Assembly: GCA_030849805.1 (NCBI GenBank)
Contig: JASANZ010002172.1
Location: 1-21,070, forward strand
DNA length: 21,070 nt
From: Sergeia podlipaevii
Lineage: Eukaryota; Euglenozoa; Kinetoplastea; Trypanosomatida; Trypanosomatidae
Direction: 5' to 3'
Below are positions 16,834 to 21,070 of this stretch, piece after piece. Made by a program: the position numbers and the translations under genes. Under the pieces are notes generated by a model. That model saw only the letters and a program-made list of their open reading frames with translations, was not told the origin of the DNA and made no database searches. Every line of letters begins with the position of its first letter. Position 1 is the first letter of the stretch.

Positions 16834-17043
16834 TTAAGCGCCAAGAATTACGTTATTAATAGGAATAAATACGAGCTTCACGAAAAAGCCTAGGAAACCC
16901 ATGGTGAGGAAGCCCATCAAGGTGACGAATGCGCTGGTGGTGAACTCGTTGTAGTTCGGCTTCTGACACTTGCGCACAAGCATGCGACTGTTGCGCACAA
17001 AGGCGGCAATGGGGTGGAACACATTCTCATCAAGGAAGTCCAT
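16834..17043 (-). CDS. Protein translocation complex subunit Sec61 gamma (SecE family)
   Basis: 69 residues, the standard size for the family. An N-terminal cytosolic amphipathic helix (about 5-24) leads to the conserved RKCQKPNYNEF segment (24-34). A single tail-anchored membrane helix (about 37-62) follows, with the hallmark GFFVKLVFIPINN (52-64). The protein clamps the two halves of the Sec61 alpha channel in the endoplasmic reticulum membrane and is essential for co-translational secretion and membrane insertion. The ATG at 17043 is the first after the predicted splice acceptor and gives an N-terminus of the length expected for the family. No association with its neighbours is expected. 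Confidence 0.96.
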   Translation of the reverse strand: MDFLDENVFHPIAAFVRNSRMLVRKCQKPNYNEFTTSAFVTLMGFLTMGFLGFFVKLVFIPINNVILGA

Positions 17044-17064
17044 CTTTATTTATTGGTCGGCTTG

Positions 17065-17092
17065 CTCAAAAAATAGGGAAAAATAAAAAAAG
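17065..17092 (-). promoter_or_regulatory. Predicted trans-splice acceptor for Sec61 gamma
   Basis: A minus-strand T/C tract (17068-17092) runs directly into TTGAG, with AG at 17066-17065. This gives a leader of about 21 nt with no upstream ATG. A second AG at 17062-17061 is close. Confidence 0.55.
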
Positions 17093-18142
17093 CTTCAACT
17101 GATGTCGTTTACTTTGTAACACCCTACCGAGGAGGCTCACCTTTCGTTGCTTTTGTGTGTGAATGAAAAATTGGTAAAGAAATAGTATGCGTATAGTTCA
17201 ACTATTCTTGTATATGTAAATGTGTGAGAAGAAGTGAAAAAAAAAAAAAACGAACGAAGGAGTGAGAAAAATATGAAGAAAATCTAAGAAAAAAAAAGAT
17301 GAGGTTCAACGTTTAAGTTGCGCCTAGCTTCCTTTCGGAAGATAAGCGTACACACATCCAAAAAAAAAGTGAAAGAAGGAGGGGGGGGGACTGAATCCAC
17401 CCATGCTTGTAAGAAAGCATGTCAGTAATAAACAAAGTCGGTCTGTCGGACTCACACGTACATTGGTGCATATTATGTCTTCTTTTCTTGTGTGTGCGTA
17501 TATGTGTATTGTATGGGAGGAAGCACATCACTCTTACGCTAACCTCAAACGCCCCAGTGTGCATAAACATACGCTTGATCATTCACCGCTTCTTTTCTTT
17601 TCCTCTTACCCCCTGTTTATCAGACAAAAAAAAAGTCACGGATACAAAAAAAAAAGGAAAAAGGAGCATGAAAAGTAGAGAGAGAGCACCCCACAGTATG
17701 ACATGCTCTTTACTGCTCTCTCTTTCTATATATATGCCCTTCGTTATCCCCACTTCTTTTTTTTTTTCCCCCACTGCTTTCCTGGCGTCACTTCACAAGC
17801 AAAAATGCATATATATATTGAAGCGTTCATCACTCTATGTGATGTCTATAGATTGTCTATGTGATCTTTTAAAGAAAAATATCGTTTTTGTATGTGTGCT
17901 CCTCTTCTTGTACTTTTCAATTCCCCTCCCATTCCCCTCCCCATACACACATATATATATATTAAGAAAAACAACAACAACAGCAACAACAAGAACTACC
18001 AAAGACAAAGAAGAAGGAAAACATGATAATGAAGAAGGAGCCCTCTAGCATCTCGCCTTCTTAGCCGTACGCCCTGACTCCACTTTGGCGTTGCACTTCT
18101 CCATCCTCCACCTCCCCTCCCCCTCCTTTACTCCTCTTTCAC
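17093..18142. other. Gene-free spacer downstream of the oxygenase gene
   Basis: AT-rich, with A-runs at 17239-17250, 17289-17296 and 17646-17655, a 9-G run at 17381-17389, (TA)n near 17728-17736 and 17951-17962, and a CAA/AAC array at 17970-17993. The plus-strand frame at 17419-18048 is rich in Leu/Ser/Phe with a Thr/Lys tail and opposes every other gene, so I do not call it. No RNA gene was recognised. Confidence 0.5.
17970..17993. repeat. (CAA)n imperfect microsatellite
   Basis: CAA units with one CAG, preceded by a TA dinucleotide run, in the spacer downstream of the oxygenase gene. Confidence 0.75.
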
Positions 18143-19429
18143 TTAGAAAGTAGGCATCATATCGCCGGCGTGGAAGGTGTCCTCCTGTGCGTCGGTGGCC
18201 GGGTTGTCGTCTTGCTGCAGAAGAGGCTCGATAAGGGCATCGTGGTCTGGCAGCGCAAAGAATACGATGCTGCAGCGGCTCTGACCACCCTTGACATTCT
18301 TCACTCTATGTGGAGTGGCCTCAATGAGACCGCCAGTCCACTTCTCTAGGAAGAGACCGGCGTTGACCAGAAGCGCATCCTCCAGCACGGGAACCGCCAC
18401 GTAGGTCTGCCGCTCATCGTCCCACACTTCCAGACCACCGAGGGCATCCTGTGCGAGCAAGGTGATGGTGCTCAAGTCCTTGTGGGTATCCAGCCGAATC
18501 GTAGGCTCCTTGCTTCCCTCTGCAGAGGAGCCCTCGCCCTTGACAAGTGGAGTGGTCTTGGCACCCTTCCTGCGTAGCACACGCACGCCGTCAGGATTGC
18601 TCGTCGACTGCTTACCCTGGATATCTACGCCTTGGTGAAGGCGCATCGCCTCTCCCAACGGAGGGTAGTATTTGGACTGCAGGTCACAGTCACGCTTCTG
18701 ATGAAAAGAGGTGAAGTATTCAAGATCGTAGTCACCCAGCGGGTCGGGCCCACCTTGCGGGATAGAGGGACGAATGCCAAGACCGCAGCTGATATGCCTC
18801 AGTACGTCCATACTCACGATGGAGCACAGTTCGTAGTAGGCCACCATCATATCCTTGAAGTCTGACATAAAGTTGTTGTTGAGTCCACTCAACGTTCCCA
18901 TTTGGGGATTGTTGACATGATTAAGAAGAACGTCCCATGGGTTGCGGCGGCTAATGAGAGGAAGGTACTCCCCCTCCTCCCAGCCCGCGGCCTTGTAGTA
19001 GTCACGGCGGAGCGTCGCAGGATCAGCAACATCGTCGCGACCAATAGAAAAGCAATCGATGGCGTCATCCTGCCCACTGGCACCGACGTAGCGGTAGTAC
19101 CCACGAAAGCCATAAGGAGAGCGGATGCTCTCCAGCTCAAACTCCGAGAGGGGAGAGCAGTTGTAGTTGTGTGTGTTCCTGCTTCGTGGTGTTGCCCCAG
19201 ACGCAGAAGCGGCACCGTCGAGGCTGAGTATGTACTGCTCGAAGAAGATGCGACTATCACGATGTAGTTGCTCCAAAATCGACTTTTGAATGAAAGGGTG
19301 CTGCACATAGCAGTACCCATGACTCTGTAGCGACTCTAGCAAGGCGTTACTGGCAGCCTCCGTCACGTTGTTGGCACCCCGACCAATCTTGACGAGTGTG
19401 CCTCGTGAAGCTCGTGAAAAGCGAAACAT
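18143..19429 (-). CDS. Fe(II)/2-oxoglutarate-dependent oxygenase, isopenicillin-N-synthase-like
   Basis: 428 residues from the ATG at 19429. The C-terminal jelly-roll carries a complete iron site: His316 and Asp318 in DTHKDLSTITLL and distal His374 in EATPHRVKN. The Arg385-x-Ser387 co-substrate motif follows in SRCSIVFF. LGGLEVWDD and VLVNAG-type strands (ALLVNAGLFLEKWTGG) match the family core. The N-terminal part resembles the DIOX_N region (LESLQSHGYCYVQHP, 32-45, then GFRGYYRYVG, 107-116). An insert of roughly 35 residues, basic and Gly/Ser-rich, separates the strand at MRLHQGV (262-268) from the iron-binding His316. Such enzymes couple 2-oxoglutarate decarboxylation to hydroxylation, desaturation or ring closure; the substrate is unknown. 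The Arg/Ser-rich start (MFRFSRASRG) could be a mitochondrial signal, but this is uncertain. All key residues are present, so it is probably active. Confidence 0.93.
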   Translation of the reverse strand: MFRFSRASRGTLVKIGRGANNVTEAASNALLESLQSHGYCYVQHPFIQKSILEQLHRDSRIFFEQYILSLDGAASASGATPRSRNTHNYNCSPLSEFELESIRSPYGFRGYYRYVGASGQDDAIDCFSIGRDDVADPATLRRDYYKAAGWEEGEYLPLISRRNPWDVLLNHVNNPQMGTLSGLNNNFMSDFKDMMVAYYELCSIVSMDVLRHISCGLGIRPSIPQGGPDPLGDYDLEYFTSFHQKRDCDLQSKYYPPLGEAMRLHQGVDIQGKQSTSNPDGVRVLRRKGAKTTPLVKGEGSSAEGSKEPTIRLDTHKDLSTITLLAQDALGGLEVWDDERQTYVAVPVLEDALLVNAGLFLEKWTGGLIEATPHRVKNVKGGQSRCSIVFFALPDHDALIEPLLQQDDNPATDAQEDTFHAGDMMPTF

Positions 19430-19434
19430 TAGCG

Positions 19435-19468
19435 CTGCAATGTCGGAGTAACAAGCAAAAAAAAAAGA
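19435..19468 (-). promoter_or_regulatory. Candidate trans-splice acceptor for the oxygenase gene
   Basis: A minus-strand T-run (19457-19468) is followed by TTGCAG, with AG at 19436-19435. This leaves an unusually short leader of only 5 nt before the ATG at 19429. A more upstream AG preceded by the T/C tract near 19515-19526 would give a longer leader. Confidence 0.35.
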
Positions 19469-20039
19469 TTTTTTTTTCTACGTCTTCCTATCTGTCTAAA
19501 TTTGCTAGTCTTTTTGAAAAGAAAAATGTGTACCCTACCCACTCAACGAATGGGATTCTTCTGTGTTACTATGCAGATGTTAAAATGAAAAGAAAAGAAG
19601 TAAAGAAACAACAAACTGAGTGAAATGCATTCCATTTTTACATGTATATATTTATGCAGGCACTCCCACCCCCATTTCTCTTCTGTTCTTTTTCTATTGA
19701 ATAACAGTAGGGAAAGGGGTGGTGGGGGTGGTGGTTGGTATTGCAGTCGCACATTTCTCTCTCTCATACACACACAACATGATTGCCTTCGCAGAAAATG
19801 AGAAGAAAAGAAGAGCATTTTCTTTCTCTTTTCTTTTTTGATTTTGAAAAGAAGAATAATGAACGCCATACTCAAAGGAGAAAACAAAAAACAGAAAAAA
19901 ATAATAATATATGGAGTCACAAAAGAAAAAAACACACACTGAGTTATAAACATCATTGTTTTTTTAGTTTTGTGTTTCCGCTTCAAAAAATTAAAAAATA
20001 TGATCATAACATGAACAAAAAAAAATTGGGGTTAGTAAA

Positions 20040-20058
20040 ACAACAACAACAACAACAG
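20040..20058. repeat. (CAA)n microsatellite
   Basis: Six CAA units ending in CAG in the gene-free right-hand region. Confidence 0.8.
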
Positions 20059-21043
20059 ACGCAACATCACGATATCACACTCTCAGGCACAACAAAAGCT
20101 GATTTGCCCTGCCAGAGTACACAAAATAAAAAAAATAGGCAGCGCCAATCAAGTCTTAAAAAAAAAAATCTACTTCATTACATACAATCATTAACAACAA
20201 CAACAACTACACCAAACACTTTCAAAGCAAATACAAAGTGATTGACATTTCATTTCAGCATCGATGAACCACATCAGTCAAATGAACGTTATACATTACA
20301 TTCTACTAAAGTATAAGAGAGAAAAAATATATATAGATGTACATTTTTACTGTGATAGCGCTATGACTTGAAAATAATGCGCCTCCAGTGCTTTTCTTCA
20401 CAGACATGCACTCAAACATATATACATACACGATCAGCCCTCAAAAAAAAAATTGCTAGAGAGTTTTTTCATTTTAAATGAAGCATTCAATTCTCTCTTT
20501 TTTTTTTTGGCTCAAAAAAAGATATATAATAGACTGTTTTTCTCTTTTTGTAACTCTCACGTAGAAAACGAAATCTCTGCTTTTTTTTTTCCTTACAAGT
20601 CCCTAAACTAATTGGCGTCTAGGTGGAACATGTGCTGCTATGTGCATAGCAAATGGAGGGCGTCATGTTTATCTGCACCACTGCATATTCATAGAGCCAC
20701 AGGCGCATACGTAAGTAAAATATATATTTAAGACAAGCAAATATGCTTCACCTTCTGTTTGAGGAACTAAATAACGGCGATATCAGCAACCACAAAAAGC
20801 AAAGGACCTTTCAAAAAAAAAAAAAGAAGAAACAGTATGCCGACAACTGCAATAATAGTAGACAGAATGGCCACTAAAATACATGCATGCACACCAAAAA
20901 TAGCAGAGTTCAGTTGACAAACCCCAAAGAAAGTATTCAGGAGGTCTCAATATGGATAGCAAAAATACCACTCGTGCTTCAGCACTTGAAACCTAAAGGC
21001 AGCACAACCAGCCATAGCTGCCCTTCGCCAAGACAGTATATGG

Positions 21044-21069
21044 TACTACTACTACTACTACTACTACTC
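21044..21069. repeat. (TAC)n microsatellite at the window edge
   Basis: At least eight TAC/ACT units reach the last bases of the window, so the full length is not visible. Confidence 0.8.
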
Positions 21070-21070
21070 T

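Larger units (their letters stand above)
19469..21070. other. Gene-free AT-rich region at the right edge
   Basis: About 1.6 kb with no credible gene on either strand. Open frames are translations of A/T-runs (Lys/Asn- or Phe/Leu-rich). It contains a CAA array at 20040-20058, A- and T-runs, short perfect inverted repeats at 20468-20482 and 20636-20651, and a trinucleotide array at the edge. I found no tRNA with a recognisable T-loop or acceptor stem and no spliced-leader sequence. It could be an ordinary long spacer or part of a strand-switch or transcription-start region; the window ends before this can be told. Confidence 0.5.

Noticed and set aside
17419..18048. Plus-strand 209-residue frame
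   Set aside because: Leu/Ser/Phe-rich with a Thr/Lys tail made from CAA and A-runs, with no domain. It is on the wrong strand and in the AT-rich spacer.
19543..20007. Minus-strand 154-residue frame upstream of the oxygenase gene
   Set aside because: Almost entirely Phe/Lys/Leu from T- and A-runs with proline from a CCA/CAC repeat; no coding character.
1..21070. tRNA, rRNA, spliced-leader RNA or retroelement in the spacers
   Set aside because: I looked for T-loop-like sequences, acceptor stems, the conserved start of kinetoplastid mini-exons and reverse-transcriptase frames and saw none. A covariance-model scan could still find small RNAs that the eye misses.

Overview
The window looks like nuclear DNA of a trypanosomatid (kinetoplastid protist). 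All eight supported protein genes are intronless and lie head to tail on the minus strand. Coding segments have balanced to GC-rich composition. They are separated by long AT-rich spacers packed with homopolymers and microsatellites. Almost every start codon is preceded, on the minus strand, by a polypyrimidine tract and then an AG, as expected for trans-splicing of a polycistronic transcript. One protein also carries a region resembling the conserved domain of flagellum attachment zone protein FAZ1, a family known from kinetoplastids. I cannot assign a genus.

Layout in the direction of transcription (right to left): 19430-21070 is a gene-free AT-rich stretch; 18143-19429 encodes an Fe(II)/2-oxoglutarate-type oxygenase of the isopenicillin-N-synthase-like class; 16834-17043 encodes the Sec61 gamma subunit; 14151-15356 encodes a 3-hydroxyisobutyrate dehydrogenase-like (beta-hydroxyacid dehydrogenase) protein; 13075-13527 is a probable small gene of unknown function; 9523-12360 encodes a large protein with a degenerate kinase fold (predicted pseudokinase); 5383-8442 encodes a low-complexity protein with two helical, coiled-coil-like segments; 4312-4932 encodes mitochondrial frataxin; 711-3452 encodes a modular protein with N-terminal 22-residue repeats, the FAZ1-like domain, a second globular domain, a Lys-rich stretch and an acidic tail; 1-710 is a gene-free spacer.

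The genes are functionally unrelated (ER translocation, Fe-S biogenesis, metabolism, probable cytoskeleton or signalling). This is normal for a trypanosomatid polycistronic unit, where shared transcription does not imply a shared pathway. Several open frames can be extended upstream through TTG codons. The starts given here are the first in-frame ATG after the likely splice acceptor.

I found no mobile element, CRISPR array, rRNA, spliced-leader RNA gene or convincing tRNA. I see no clear multi-gene novel system. The items most worth a second look are the modular FAZ1-domain protein with its exact 22-residue repeats, the HRD-less kinase-like protein with CAG tracts read in two frames, and the small unrecognised gene.
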